Notes: generated by a model not told the origin, from the letters alone. A stretch of DNA of 64,000 nucleotides from Devosia naphthalenivorans (GCF_003056355.1 NZ_PYVW01000002.1:62001-126000), one strand, 5' to 3'; positions 36,734-45,684 are shown, counted from the first letter of the stretch. Made by a program: numbers and translations.

Positions 36734-37446
36734 CAGGCGTTCTCCTCCAGGCGCGAGCGCGTGGTGCGCTGCTCGATGTGTTTTTCCGCGTCTGGCACAT
36801 GGACGATGCGGCTTACGAAAATGCCGGGCGTGTGAATGCCGTCGGCGTCGATCTCGCCGGTTTCGACCAGATGCTCGACCTCGGCAATGGTGAGCCGGCC
36901 GGCAGTGGCCATCACCGGATTAAAGTTACGGGCAGTCTTGCGATAGACGAGATTGCCCTCGTGGTCGCCCTTCCAGGCATGGACCAGGGCAATGTCGGCG
37001 ACCAAGCCCCGCTCCATCACGTATAATTCGCCGTCAAATTCCTGCACTGGCTTGCCCTCGGCAATGATGGTTCCCACGCCCGTCTTGGTGAAGAAGGCGG
37101 GAATGCCCGCGCCGCCCGCACGGATGCGTTCGGCCAGGGTGCCCTGGGGATTGAATTCGAGTTCCAGCTCACCGGACAGGAACTGCTGGGCGAACAGCTT
37201 GTTCTCACCCACATAGGACGAAATCATCTTGCGGATCTGCCGGGTCTCAAGCAGCGTGCCGAGACCGACCCCGTCCACCCCGGCATTGTTTGAGATGACG
37301 GTGAGTTCGCGCGCTCCCGACAGGCGGACCGCATCGATCAGTGCCTGCGGAATACCGCAGAGGCCGAACCCGCCTGACATGATGGACATCCCATCCCGCA
37401 ATTGTCCTGCCAGAGCCTGGGCAGCGGTGGAGTAGACTTTCTGCAC
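36733..37446 (-). CDS. 3-oxoacid CoA-transferase subunit A
   Basis: The 237-residue alpha subunit has the family's glycine-rich GGFGLCGIP and [12 protein letters not shown] segments and [19 protein letters not shown]. The start is taken as GTG at 37446 because AGGAG lies 8 bp upstream and the conserved N-terminus begins there. The frame continues 237 bp further upstream into livM, but that part has no family similarity. Acts with subunit B on acetoacetate; the cofactor donor is presumably succinyl-CoA. Confidence 0.9.
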   Translation of the reverse strand: MQKVYSTAAQALAGQLRDGMSIMSGGFGLCGIPQALIDAVRLSGARELTVISNNAGVDGVGLGTLLETRQIRKMISSYVGENKLFAQQFLSGELELEFNPQGTLAERIRAGGAGIPAFFTKTGVGTIIAEGKPVQEFDGELYVMERGLVADIALVHAWKGDHEGNLVYRKTARNFNPVMATAGRLTIAEVEHLVETGEIDADGIHTPGIFVSRIVHVPDAEKHIEQRTTRSRLEENA

Positions 37447-37457
37447 TTGGATGGCTC

Positions 37458-38432
37458 CTAAAGTGGTTTCTTGATCCAGCGCGATATCACGCCGACGATG
37501 CCTTCCCGGAACAGCAGCACGCTGATCACGAAGATCATGCCCTGCAGCACGGTGACCCATGCGCCGAAGCTGGCGAAGTAATTCTGCATGCCGATGATCA
37601 CCGCAGCGCCCACCAAGGGACCGAAAATGGTGCCCATGCCGCCCAGCAGGGTCATCAGCACGACTTCGCCGGACATGGTCCAATGCACATCGGTCAGGGA
37701 GGCGAGCTGGAACACCAGCGCCTTGATCGCCCCGGCAAGGCCGGCCAGCGTGGCCGACATCACAAAGACGGCGAGCTTATAGCGATCGACCTTGTAGCCC
37801 AGCGACGTGGATCTGGGCTCATTGTCCCGGATGGCCTTGAGCACCTGCCCGAAGGGGGAGTGGATGATCCGGTAGATGGCCAACATGCCGCCGGTGACTA
37901 TCGCCAGCACGACGAAATAGAAGGTGAGGTCGTTGGCCAGATCGATGAAGCCGAAAAGGCGTCCGCGCGGTACGGCCTGGATGCCATCCTCGCCGCCAGT
38001 GAACGGTGCCTGGAGAGAGAAGAAATAGACCATCTGCGCAAAGGCCAGGGTGACCATGGCGAAGTAGATGCCCTGGCGGCGTATGGCCAAGGCGCCGATC
38101 AGCAGGCCAAGAACGGCGGCAGCGGCCGTGCCGAGCAGGATGGCCAGTTCGGGGGGCAGGCCCCAGACCTTGGCCGTGTAGGCAGAAACATAGGCGGCAA
38201 TGCCGAAATAGGCCGCATGACCGAAGGACAGGAGCCCGCCGAAGCCAAGGAGAAGATTAAGCGCGCTGGCAAAGAGGGCGAAGCACATCACCTTCATCAG
38301 GAACACCGGATAAAGCACGAAGGGTGCCACCAGCATGATGAGGAGGAGGGCAAAAAAGACCAGCGTATGGTGACGGGGCGCGCCGACCTTTGCCGCGGAA
38401 TTGGGGAGTGTTGCAGGAGCGTCAACAGCCAT
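37458..38432 (-). CDS. livM: Branched-chain-type ABC transporter permease (LivM-like)
   Basis: This 324-residue inner-membrane permease of the BPD_transp_2/LivM type has about ten helices. GFGGLLSFGHAAYFGIAAY and GGMGTIFGPLVGAAV are the family segments. It pairs with LivH to form the membrane channel. Its ATG shares one base with the livH stop, and the CoA-transferase A gene starts 11 bp after its stop. That places a complete Liv-type transporter inside a ketone-body operon, so the substrate may be 3-hydroxybutyrate or a related short acid instead of an amino acid. Confidence 0.9.
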   Translation of the reverse strand: MAVDAPATLPNSAAKVGAPRHHTLVFFALLLIMLVAPFVLYPVFLMKVMCFALFASALNLLLGFGGLLSFGHAAYFGIAAYVSAYTAKVWGLPPELAILLGTAAAAVLGLLIGALAIRRQGIYFAMVTLAFAQMVYFFSLQAPFTGGEDGIQAVPRGRLFGFIDLANDLTFYFVVLAIVTGGMLAIYRIIHSPFGQVLKAIRDNEPRSTSLGYKVDRYKLAVFVMSATLAGLAGAIKALVFQLASLTDVHWTMSGEVVLMTLLGGMGTIFGPLVGAAVIIGMQNYFASFGAWVTVLQGMIFVISVLLFREGIVGVISRWIKKPL

Positions 38433-39319
38433 CAGGCGACCCTTCCGAACAGTCCGGCGGGCTTGACCAGCAAGACCAGCGCCATGATGACGAACACGGC
38501 CACGGCCGATGCTTCAGGATAGAAAACCTTGACCAATCCCTCGACGATGCCCAGGCCAAAGCCGGTCAGAATGGCACCCAGGATCGATCCCATGCCGCCA
38601 ATGACCACCACCGCGAACACTACGATGATGAGATCGGCGCCCATATTGGGATTGACCGAATAGATCGGCGCGGCCAGCACGCCTGCCAGCGCTGCCAAGG
38701 CCACGCCGAAGCCGTAGGTCAGCGTGATCATGCGCGGCACGTTGATGCCAAAGGCGCCGACCAGAGACGGGTTTTCGGTTGCGGCGCGCAGATAGGCGCC
38801 AAGCTGGGTGCGCTCGATTGCGAACCAGGTGCCCAGGCACACGGCGAGCGAAGCCACGACCACCCAACCGCGATAGGTGGGCAGGAACATGAAGCCCAGA
38901 TTGGTGCCGCCGCTAAGCTCGGCCGGTATCGAATAGGGCAGGCCGGAGACGCCGTAATAATTGCGGAACAGGCCCTGGATGACGAGCGCCAGGCCGAAGG
39001 TCAGCAGCAGCCCGTAGAGATGGTCGAGATGATAGAGCCGGGAGATCATCAGCCGCTCGAGAACGATGCCGGTGGCACCCACGGCCAGGGGCACCAGCAG
39101 CAATGCCCACCAATAGTTGACGCCGAAATAGGTCAGCATCATCCAGGCGACGAAGGCTCCCATCATGTACTGGGCGCCATGGGCGAAATTGATGATGTTG
39201 AGCAGCCCGAAAATAACGGCTAGCCCCAAGCTCAGAAGGGCATAGAACGACCCGTTGATCAGCCCCAAAAGGAGCTGGCCGAACAGGGCCTGCGGGGGAA
39301 TGCCGAATAGCTCGACCAT
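38432..39319 (-). CDS. livH: Branched-chain-type ABC transporter permease (LivH-like)
   Basis: The 295-residue permease has eight or so helices with the LivH signature segments LINGSFYALLSLGLAVIFGLLNIINFAHG and VVVIGGMGSILGAILTGFGLG. It combines with LivM as a heterodimer in the inner membrane. It follows the binding-protein gene by 56 bp, a gap occupied by a strong stem-loop. Note that the second helix segment is typical for LivH and not for sugar permeases. Confidence 0.9.
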   Translation of the reverse strand: MVELFGIPPQALFGQLLLGLINGSFYALLSLGLAVIFGLLNIINFAHGAQYMMGAFVAWMMLTYFGVNYWWALLLVPLAVGATGIVLERLMISRLYHLDHLYGLLLTFGLALVIQGLFRNYYGVSGLPYSIPAELSGGTNLGFMFLPTYRGWVVVASLAVCLGTWFAIERTQLGAYLRAATENPSLVGAFGINVPRMITLTYGFGVALAALAGVLAAPIYSVNPNMGADLIIVVFAVVVIGGMGSILGAILTGFGLGIVEGLVKVFYPEASAVAVFVIMALVLLVKPAGLFGRVA

Positions 39320-39336
39320 GGCCTATCCTCGTTGGT

Positions 39337-39367
39337 GAAGGTGCGCGCCGCGGTGGCGCGCACCTTC
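39337..39367 (-). other. Intra-operon stem-loop behind the Liv binding-protein gene
   Basis: A perfect 12-bp stem (39337-39348 with 39356-39367, GAAGGTGCGCGC and complement) has a 7-nt loop. It begins 9 bp after the binding-protein stop in the direction of transcription and has no T tract, so it probably stabilises the upstream message. Confidence 0.7.
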
Positions 39368-39375
39368 TGACGTAA

Positions 39376-40575
39376 CTACTGGGTGACCAGCGCGCAGCCG
39401 CCTTCTTCCATCGGGCGGAAGGCTTCTGCCGCCGGGATGGTGGCGAGCAGGTTGTAATAGTCCCAGGGGCCAGAGGACTCTTCCGGCGTTTTCACCTGGA
39501 ACAGGTACATGTCGTGAATCTTGCGGCCATCGGCACGAACTTCGCCCTGACCGAATAGTGGATCGTCGGTCGGCGTGTCCTTCATCGCGCTCATCAGCTC
39601 GGCGGTGTCCTTGCCGCCGGTGGCTTCGACGGCCTTGAGGTAGTGCATGACCCCGGAATAAACGCCAGCATGCACCATCGTTGGCATCTTGCCCCCGTTT
39701 TCAGCGGCGAAACGCTCGGACCATTCGCGCGTCTGGTCATTGAGATCCCAATAGAAGCTTTCGGTCAGCACCAGACCCTGGGCGGCTTGAAGGCCGAGCG
39801 CATGGACGTCCGTGATGAAGATCAGCAGACCCGCAAGATTCTGACCGGCCTGGGTGATGCCGAATTCGGCAGCCTGCTTGATGGCGTTGACGGTGTCACC
39901 GCCAGCGTTGGCAAGGCCGATCACGTCAGCACCGGAGGATTGCGCCTGGAGGAGATAGGAGGAGAAATCAGTGCCGGGGAAGGGATGGCGGGCCGTGCCC
40001 ATTACCTCGCCCCCGGCCGCCTCGACCACCTTTGTGGTTTCTTCTTCGAGGGAATGGCCGAAAGCATAATCGGCCGTGATGAAGAACCAGTTGGTATCGC
40101 CCTGTGCCACCATGGCGCCGCCCGTACCCTTGGCCAGGGCGTAGGTGTCATAGGTCCAGTGGATGGTGTTGGGCGAGCATTGGTCACCAGTCAGTGCAGT
40201 GGAACCGGCGCCTGAATTGATGAATACCTTGTCCTTTTCGCGGGTGACTTCGCTCACCGCCAGCGCGGCGGAGGAGGTGGGTACGTCAACGATGATGTCG
40301 ACGCCATCCTGGTCGTACCACTGCCGGGCGATGTTGGAAGCAACGTCGGGCTTGTTCTGGTGGTCGGCCGAGACGATCTCGACATTGATGTCCTTGTTGG
40401 CTGCGTCGAAATCCTCGACGGCCATGCGGGCGGCGATCACCGAGCCTTCGCCCGAGAGGTCGGCGTAAACGCCGGAGCGGTCGTTGAGCACACCGATCTT
40501 GATGTCGGTGGCCATGGCGGTACCGGCCATCAGAGTGGTGGCCAAAGCCGCCAGCAGCAGAGTCTTGGTTGTCAT
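39376..40575 (-). CDS. livJ: Liv-type ABC transporter substrate-binding protein
   Basis: The 399-residue protein has a signal peptide (MTTKTLLLAALATTLMAGTAMA) and a type I periplasmic-binding fold of the Leu/Ile/Val group, with KIGVLNDRSGVYADLSGEGS at the mature N-terminus. Proteins of this branch bind short carboxylates or aromatic acids as well as amino acids. GGGAGGAG lies before the ATG at 40575; an upstream in-frame start lacks one. In this operon the ligand is most simply 3-hydroxybutyrate or acetoacetate, which is an inference from context. Confidence 0.88.
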   Translation of the reverse strand: MTTKTLLLAALATTLMAGTAMATDIKIGVLNDRSGVYADLSGEGSVIAARMAVEDFDAANKDINVEIVSADHQNKPDVASNIARQWYDQDGVDIIVDVPTSSAALAVSEVTREKDKVFINSGAGSTALTGDQCSPNTIHWTYDTYALAKGTGGAMVAQGDTNWFFITADYAFGHSLEEETTKVVEAAGGEVMGTARHPFPGTDFSSYLLQAQSSGADVIGLANAGGDTVNAIKQAAEFGITQAGQNLAGLLIFITDVHALGLQAAQGLVLTESFYWDLNDQTREWSERFAAENGGKMPTMVHAGVYSGVMHYLKAVEATGGKDTAELMSAMKDTPTDDPLFGQGEVRADGRKIHDMYLFQVKTPEESSGPWDYYNLLATIPAAEAFRPMEEGGCALVTQ

Positions 40576-40622
40576 AATCGTTCTCCTCCCGATTTTGGTT
40601 GGCCCCATTGGCGGGGCAAACA

Positions 40623-41363
40623 CTACACGCCCAGATAGGCGTGAAGCTTGGCTGTGTTGGCCGTCAGGTCTGCGTTTGGGATCATGTCGATCACCCGGCC
40701 CTGTTCGACCACGTAGTGCCGATCCGCGACCGACGCCGCGAAACGGAAATTCTGTTCCACCAGAACGATGGTGAAGCCCCGTGCCTTGAGCATCGCCAGG
40801 GTTCGGCCAATCTGCTGCACGATGACCGGGGCCAGACCCTCGGTTGGCTCGTCGAGCAGAAGGAATTTGGCGCCGGTTCGCAGGATGCGGGCGATTGCCA
40901 GCATCTGCTGTTCGCCGCCGGATAGCTTGGTACCCTGGCTGGAAAGGCGCTCCTTGAGATTGGGGAATATGTCGAGCACTTCCTCACGCCCAAGCCCGCC
41001 CGGGCGCACGATCGGCGGCAGCATGAGGTTTTCGTCGACCGAGAGCGTGGAGAAGATGCCGCGTTCTTCGGGGCAAAATGCAATGCCGGCGCGGGCGATC
41101 TGGCGAGGGGGCAGGCCCAGAAGCTCCCGTCCCTCGAAGCTTATCGAGCCCTCGCGGCGCGGCAGCAGGCCCATGATGGCGCGCAGCGTACTGGTCTTGC
41201 CTGCCCCGTTGCGCCCCAGCAGGGTCACGACTTCGCCGGGGCGCACGTCGAAACTGACGCCGTGCAGGACGTGGCTTTCGCCGTACCAGCCATTAAGATC
41301 ACGAACGCTGAGCTGGATGTCGCCAGGCGCGGTTTCGGCGGCAGTCGCGGCTGCGTCACTCAT
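40623..41363 (-). CDS. livF: Liv-type ABC transporter ATP-binding protein (LivF-like)
   Basis: This 246-residue ATPase has Walker A GRNGAGKTS, signature LSGGEQQ, Walker B FLLLDEPTEGLAP and the LivF-typical PEERGIFSTLSVDENL stretch. Its ATG lies 8 bp inside the end of livG, so translation is coupled. LivF and LivG act as the heterodimeric motor. The frame is open upstream within livG, but the start at 41363 gives the normal family length with a short variable N-terminus. Confidence 0.92.
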   Translation of the reverse strand: MSDAAATAAETAPGDIQLSVRDLNGWYGESHVLHGVSFDVRPGEVVTLLGRNGAGKTSTLRAIMGLLPRREGSISFEGRELLGLPPRQIARAGIAFCPEERGIFSTLSVDENLMLPPIVRPGGLGREEVLDIFPNLKERLSSQGTKLSGGEQQMLAIARILRTGAKFLLLDEPTEGLAPVIVQQIGRTLAMLKARGFTIVLVEQNFRFAASVADRHYVVEQGRVIDMIPNADLTANTAKLHAYLGV

Positions 41364-42126
41364 GGCCCGCTCCGATATAGGCTTCGATGACGCGCGCATC
41401 CCCGGAGACCTCCTCATAGGTGCCTTCGGCGAGCACTTCTCCACGCGCCAGCACCGTGATGCGATCGGACAGGTCGGCCACCACGGAAAGATTGTGTTCC
41501 ACCATCAATATGGTCCGGTTGGCCGAGATCCGGCGGATCAGCGCCGAGATGCGCGCTACGTCCTCCTGCCCCATGCCCGCCATGGGTTCGTCGAGCAGCA
41601 TCAGCTCCGGTTCGAGCGCCAGGGTGGTGGCGATCTCCAGCGCCCGCTTGCGGCCATAGGAGAGATCGCCCGCCTCGGCAGCGGCGTAATCGGCCAGCCC
41701 CACCTCATCCACCCGACGAAGCGCATCTTCGTCAAATGCGGAGAGAACCTTTTCGGAGCGCCAGAAGTCGAAACTGTCGCCGCGCCGGCGCTGGAGCGCG
41801 ATGCGGACGTTTTCGAGCACGGTGAGCCGCGGGAATACCGCCGAGATCTGGAATGAGCGGATCACGCCAAGTCTGGCGATTGCGGCGGGGGAGAGGCTGG
41901 TGATGTCGCGGCCATTAAAGCGGATGGCTCCGGCGCTGGGCTGCAGGAATTTGGTCAGGAGATTGAAGCAGGTGGTCTTGCCGGCGCCATTGGGGCCGAT
42001 CAGCGCGTGGATGGAGCCGCGCCGCACAGCCAGGTCTACCCCATTTACCGCCACGAAGCCGGCAAAGCGCTTGGTCAGCCCTTGGGCGGATAGGATAATG
42101 TCGTCTTTTGCTGCGGCGGTGCTCAT
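41356..42126 (-). CDS. livG: Liv-type ABC transporter ATP-binding protein (LivG-like)
   Basis: The 256-residue ATPase shows Walker A GPNGAGKTT, the LivG segment TRSFQISAVFPRLTVLENV (with an Ile replacing one residue), signature LSYGRKR, Walker B ELMLLDEPMAGM and the switch His of MVEHNLSV. The C-terminus is slightly extended as in the family. Its ATG overlaps the bdhA stop (ATGA), which fuses transport and catabolic genes in one transcript. Confidence 0.92.
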   Translation of the reverse strand: MSTAAAKDDIILSAQGLTKRFAGFVAVNGVDLAVRRGSIHALIGPNGAGKTTCFNLLTKFLQPSAGAIRFNGRDITSLSPAAIARLGVIRSFQISAVFPRLTVLENVRIALQRRRGDSFDFWRSEKVLSAFDEDALRRVDEVGLADYAAAEAGDLSYGRKRALEIATTLALEPELMLLDEPMAGMGQEDVARISALIRRISANRTILMVEHNLSVVADLSDRITVLARGEVLAEGTYEEVSGDARVIEAYIGAGHE

Positions 42127-42908
42127 TTGGCGGTCCACCCCCCATCGATGCTGATGGCCGATCCGGTGATGGAGCGCGCCCAATCCGAACAAAGATAGGC
42201 GGCCAATTCAGCAATCTCCTCGGGCTGGACAAACTGACGGGTCGGCTGCGGCGCCAGGATCACCTGCCGGATCACTTCGTCTTCGCTGCAATTGTGCACC
42301 GCTGCCTGGTCTTTCACCTGCTGGGCGACCAGCGGCGTCCAGACATAGCCGGGGCAGATGGCGTTGACTGTAACGCCTCGCTCGGCCACCTCAAGGGCCA
42401 CGGTCTTGGTGAGCCCGACCACCCCGTGCTTGGTGGCGACGTAGGCCGATTTGTAGGGCGAGGCTCGCAGGCCATGGGCGGAGGCGATGTTTATGATGCG
42501 GCCCCATCCAGCCTGCGCCATGCCTTCGATGGCTCCGCGGATGGTGTGGAAAGCGGAATCCAGGCTCACCGCAACGATACGATCCCAATCGGAGGGGGGC
42601 AGCGCCTCGATCGGGGCGACCTTCTGGATGCCGGCATTGTTGACGAGGACTTCGAGACTGCCGAAATCGGCGATCACCCGCTTGACCAGCGCGTGGCTCG
42701 CCTCGCCATCGGCAAGATCGGCCTGATAATAGGCGACACGGCCAGTAGCGCCGGCGCGCAATTGCTGCATCACTCCGGCTACATCTGCCTCAGGCTCGAA
42801 GCTGTTGACCGCCACGTCATAACCCATGGCGACGAATTTGCCGGCGATCGCCAGGCCAATGCCACTCGTGGAGCCAGTCACCAATGCGGTGCGCTTTGCA
42901 TCGCTCAC
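42123..42908 (-). CDS. bdhA: 3-hydroxybutyrate dehydrogenase
   Basis: BdhA oxidises (R)-3-hydroxybutyrate to acetoacetate with NAD+. The 261-residue SDR has TGSTSGIGL, NNAGIQKV, the catalytic Ser in IASAHGL, and SAYVATKHG with the Tyr/Lys pair. It ends in GGWTAK, the C-terminus characteristic of bacterial 3-hydroxybutyrate dehydrogenases. I chose the GTG at 42908, with AAGAGA 6 bp upstream. It is the first gene of the operon and lies about 40 bp downstream of the predicted sigma-54 transcription start. Confidence 0.92.
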   Translation of the reverse strand: MSDAKRTALVTGSTSGIGLAIAGKFVAMGYDVAVNSFEPEADVAGVMQQLRAGATGRVAYYQADLADGEASHALVKRVIADFGSLEVLVNNAGIQKVAPIEALPPSDWDRIVAVSLDSAFHTIRGAIEGMAQAGWGRIINIASAHGLRASPYKSAYVATKHGVVGLTKTVALEVAERGVTVNAICPGYVWTPLVAQQVKDQAAVHNCSEDEVIRQVILAPQPTRQFVQPEEIAELAAYLCSDWARSITGSAISIDGGWTAK

Positions 42909-42956
42909 TGCGTTCTCTTCCCTTGCTGGACCTTTAGTCGATCCTTCCCCGGAACG

Positions 42957-42974
42957 TTGCAGGTTCCGTGCCAA
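42957..42974 (-). promoter_or_regulatory. Sigma-54 (RpoN) promoter of the ketone-body operon
   Basis: Read on the minus strand the site is TTGGCACGGAACCTGCAA. It has the invariant GG at -25/-24 (42972-42971) and GC at -13/-12 (42960-42959) at correct spacing, and differs from the TGGCACG-N4-TTGCA consensus only at the first T of the -12 box. Transcription would start near 42947, about 39 bp before the bdhA GTG. Confidence 0.85.
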
Positions 42975-43015
42975 CTCCGGCAGCGAGGCAAGCCGGGCAA
43001 TGTCAGGTGATGAGG

Positions 43016-43062
43016 TGTCCGGGAATTGGGACGATCTAGCAGGATGTCCGGAAAGCCGGACA
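43016..43062. promoter_or_regulatory. Paired upstream activator sites for the sigma-54 activator
   Basis: Site B (43045-43062) is a perfect palindrome, TGTCCGG-AAAG-CCGGACA. Site A (43016-43033), TGTCCGG-GAAT-TGGGACG, is a degenerate copy. Their centres are 29 bp apart and lie about 78 and 107 bp upstream of the predicted start, typical for enhancer-type sites. They abut the stop of the activator gene. Confidence 0.75.
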
Positions 43063-43064
43063 GA

Positions 43065-44474
43065 TCAGAGAGCGTGGCGCTTGAGCTTTTCATAGAACTG
43101 GGAGCGGGATACGCCCAGCCGCCGCGCCGCGGCTGTCCGGCTGCCGCCGCTGGCAGCGAGTGCGTCGACCAGAGCCTGCCGCTCGGCTGCTGCCAGGCGC
43201 ATGGAGAGATCGCCCTTGTGGGTGGCCGCGGGGTTGTTGCGCTGGCGCTGTGGCAGGGCGCGCTCGATCAGCGGTCCGCTGATCTGATCATTGGCGGCCA
43301 TGGCGGCCGCCCGCTCAAGAGTATTGCGCAATTCGCGCACGTTGCCGGGCCAGTCATGCTGCATCAGCTGGGTGATGGCTTCCGGTGAGATGATCCAGCC
43401 GCTGCCGTCGGGGGGAGGGGCGATCTGCTCGAGGATGACTTCGCTGATTGGTCCAATGTCCTCCAGACGCTCCCGCAGGGGCGGCACGTAAACCGTCAGA
43501 ACCGCGATCCGGTAATAGAGGTCCGCCCTGAATGATTTCTCGGCGAGGCGGCTTTGGAGATCCTGCGAAGTCGCTGCGATGATGCGGACATCGACCTTCT
43601 TAACCGTGTTGGAGCCCAGGGGCTCGATTTCACCCTCCTGGAGGGCGCGCAGCAGCTTGGCTTGCAGCGAAGCCGGCATATCGCCGATTTCGTCCAGAAA
43701 GAGGGTGCCCCCATGGGCGAGTTCGAACTTGCCCTTGCGCGGCTTGCGGTCGGCACCGGTGAAGGCGCCCGGCGCCACCCCGAAGAATTCCGCTTCCAGC
43801 AGGGTTTCGGGGATGGCGGCGACGTTGATGGCAACGAACGGCCCATCCGCGCGGTCCGATTGCTGGTGCATCGCATGGGCCAGCAATTCCTTGCCAGTGC
43901 CGGTTTCCCCCTCGATCAGCGCGGCGCCGTCGCGCAGGGCGAAGCGCCGGACAGTCGCCTTGAGTTCGCGAACGCATTCGCTGATGCCCACGAAGCTCGA
44001 CAGCGTGTACTTGGTTTGCCGCTCGCGGGTGAGGGCTGCCCGGGCCCGGCTGAGCTGCTGCTGCAGGCTGGCGAACTTGTCCAGAATTGGCGCAAGATAA
44101 TCGACATTGTCGTAAAAGACGAAACCGACCGCCCCTTCGACATGGCCGTTCTCATCCTTGAGCGGAATGCGGCAGACCACGAACTGGCGATCATCGAAGT
44201 CCATGATATCGAGCAATATCGGCCGCCCGGTCTCTACCACTCTTCGCAACAGCGAATGGGGAATGACATCCTCGACGGACAGGCCGAGCGGATCGAAACT
44301 CGGATCCAGCTTCAGCAGTTCACGATAACGAGTGTCGATCCAGGTGATGCGCGTCTGCGCATCGACAATGATCGCTCCCTCGAAATAGTCGCGCAGCAGG
44401 CTGAACGCGTCAACCGCCTGCTCGATGCTGGCGAGACGGTGTGCCGGTTGGAGAGCGCGGAGCGTTTCGGTCAA
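43065..44474 (-). CDS. Sigma-54-dependent transcriptional activator of the ketone-body operon
   Basis: The 469-residue regulator has a PAS-like sensor domain (about residues 20-130), a coiled linker, an AAA+ domain and a Fis-type helix-turn-helix at the end (GGSRTAAARRLGVSRSQFYEKL). Walker A is GETGTGKE, the sigma-54 contact loop is GAFTGA and Walker B is GGTLFLDEIGD. It should activate bdhA and the genes after it, whose promoter and enhancer palindromes begin just after its stop codon. There is no receiver domain, so the signal is probably a small molecule bound by the PAS domain. Confidence 0.9.
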   Translation of the reverse strand: MTETLRALQPAHRLASIEQAVDAFSLLRDYFEGAIIVDAQTRITWIDTRYRELLKLDPSFDPLGLSVEDVIPHSLLRRVVETGRPILLDIMDFDDRQFVVCRIPLKDENGHVEGAVGFVFYDNVDYLAPILDKFASLQQQLSRARAALTRERQTKYTLSSFVGISECVRELKATVRRFALRDGAALIEGETGTGKELLAHAMHQQSDRADGPFVAINVAAIPETLLEAEFFGVAPGAFTGADRKPRKGKFELAHGGTLFLDEIGDMPASLQAKLLRALQEGEIEPLGSNTVKKVDVRIIAATSQDLQSRLAEKSFRADLYYRIAVLTVYVPPLRERLEDIGPISEVILEQIAPPPDGSGWIISPEAITQLMQHDWPGNVRELRNTLERAAAMAANDQISGPLIERALPQRQRNNPAATHKGDLSMRLAAAERQALVDALAASGGSRTAAARRLGVSRSQFYEKLKRHAL

Positions 44475-44614
44475 GTCTTGTGATCCTGAATGGCGATCAC
44501 AGACTAGCCATGTCCGACTTTCCGGGCAATCGGTCTTGCAGAGCTACGTTCTCATGACCACGTTTCCAGCGATGGGTCATCAGTGGCATTGAGCCCCCGG
44601 CACGTGTTTCACCT

Positions 44615-45220
44615 CTATGACTGCTGCTTCGTGTCCGCTCCGTGCGTCGCATCTTCCACGCTGGCGAGAAACCAATTGGGATCGGCTGAACGCAGATTGC
44701 GTTCAAAAGTCCAGGTCTGCAGCGCTGTCATGGCCTGTTGCCTGCTTTCGCTCCAACTCCTGGGGCTGTCCCAGAGACCAAGGGGTACGCTGGCCCTGCC
44801 GAACCGCACCTTGATCCAGGCGTGCCGGCCGATGATCCCCGCGCCGACAATCTCGGCGAAGCTGGCCATCTCGCCGCTATACAGGCCAACACAGCTGCCG
44901 ATGCGCTCCCGCGCGGACATCGAAGCCAGCGCAGTTGTCTGGGTCATCTCGCCTTTGCGCGCGGCGTCGGTGAGTTGATTGAATGCGTTTTCTGCGCCGA
45001 GCAAAAACTCACTTGCCGTGGCGTAGCCGCAAGCAAGGCAAATCCGCTGCATGGTCTGTCCAAGCTGGTCCGCGCCAGTGGGGCCAGTATCTGGAAGATC
45101 TGGGGGAACACCAAGCGCTGCGCCGGAATAATAGTTTCCATAAAGGTCGTGCTTGATCACCAGCCAAATATACAAGGCGATCAATGGCCCCAACAGCAGC
45201 AAACCAGCCAGATTGTCCAT
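44615..45220 (-). CDS. Small membrane-anchored Tim44-like protein
   Basis: The 201-residue protein begins with one membrane helix (LAGLLLLGPLIALYIWLVI). After it comes a region resembling a diverged Tim44-like domain, ending in TWTFERNLRSADPNWFLASVE, the segment best conserved in that family. The middle part contains several cysteines (CLACGYA). Similarity to the stand-alone domain at 12579-13070 is limited to the fold pattern. It lies 14 bp downstream of the Usp gene on the same strand. Function unknown; a role at the inner membrane is likely. Confidence 0.55.
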   Translation of the reverse strand: MDNLAGLLLLGPLIALYIWLVIKHDLYGNYYSGAALGVPPDLPDTGPTGADQLGQTMQRICLACGYATASEFLLGAENAFNQLTDAARKGEMTQTTALASMSARERIGSCVGLYSGEMASFAEIVGAGIIGRHAWIKVRFGRASVPLGLWDSPRSWSESRQQAMTALQTWTFERNLRSADPNWFLASVEDATHGADTKQQS

Positions 45221-45234
45221 CCTCGGCCACCTTC

Positions 45235-45684
45235 CTACTTGATAACCAGAACGGGGACTTTCCCGCGCGTGATCACCTCAAGCGTCTCGCTCCCGAGGAG
45301 AAGCCTGGCCATGCCGCGCCTGCCGTGTGAGGCCATTACGATGAGATTGATGTCGTGTTCTTCGGCGGCCTCCAGGATGCCTTCGCCGGCATGGCGATCG
45401 CGTAGAAGAAGCGGCTCCACGTCCACTCCAAATTCGCTCGCCTGCTTTCCGGCCGCTGCAAGGACTTCTCTGGCCTGCTTTTCCAACGTGGCCGCATAAT
45501 CGGCTGCGGCGTCGATGCCGCCGGTCTGGGCGGATAGATCTTCCAGGCCCACCCTGGACCAGGGTTCCGTTACCGTGAGTACAAAGACTTTTGCCTTGAG
45601 GGTTTTCGCAAGTGCCAACCCATGGTCCAAGCCCCGCTTCGCCAGGTCCGATCCATCGGTCGCAATCAGGATGCGCGTATACAT
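45235..45684 (-). CDS. Universal stress protein (UspA family)
   Basis: The 149-residue protein is a single Usp domain: MYTRILIATDGSDLAKRGLDHG at the N-terminus and the ATP-binding G-x2-G-x9-G pattern in HGRRGMARLLLGSETLEV followed by VPVLVIK. ATP-binding Usp proteins act in stress and hypoxia survival. A good AGGAGGG lies before the ATG. The following Tim44-like gene is close enough to be co-transcribed. Confidence 0.88.
   Translation of the reverse strand: MYTRILIATDGSDLAKRGLDHGLALAKTLKAKVFVLTVTEPWSRVGLEDLSAQTGGIDAAADYAATLEKQAREVLAAAGKQASEFGVDVEPLLLRDRHAGEGILEAAEEHDINLIVMASHGRRGMARLLLGSETLEVITRGKVPVLVIK

Noticed and set aside
37447..37683. N-terminal extension of the CoA-transferase A gene
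   Set aside because: It overlaps livM in another frame and has no similarity to the family; GTG at 37446 has a proper ribosome-binding site.
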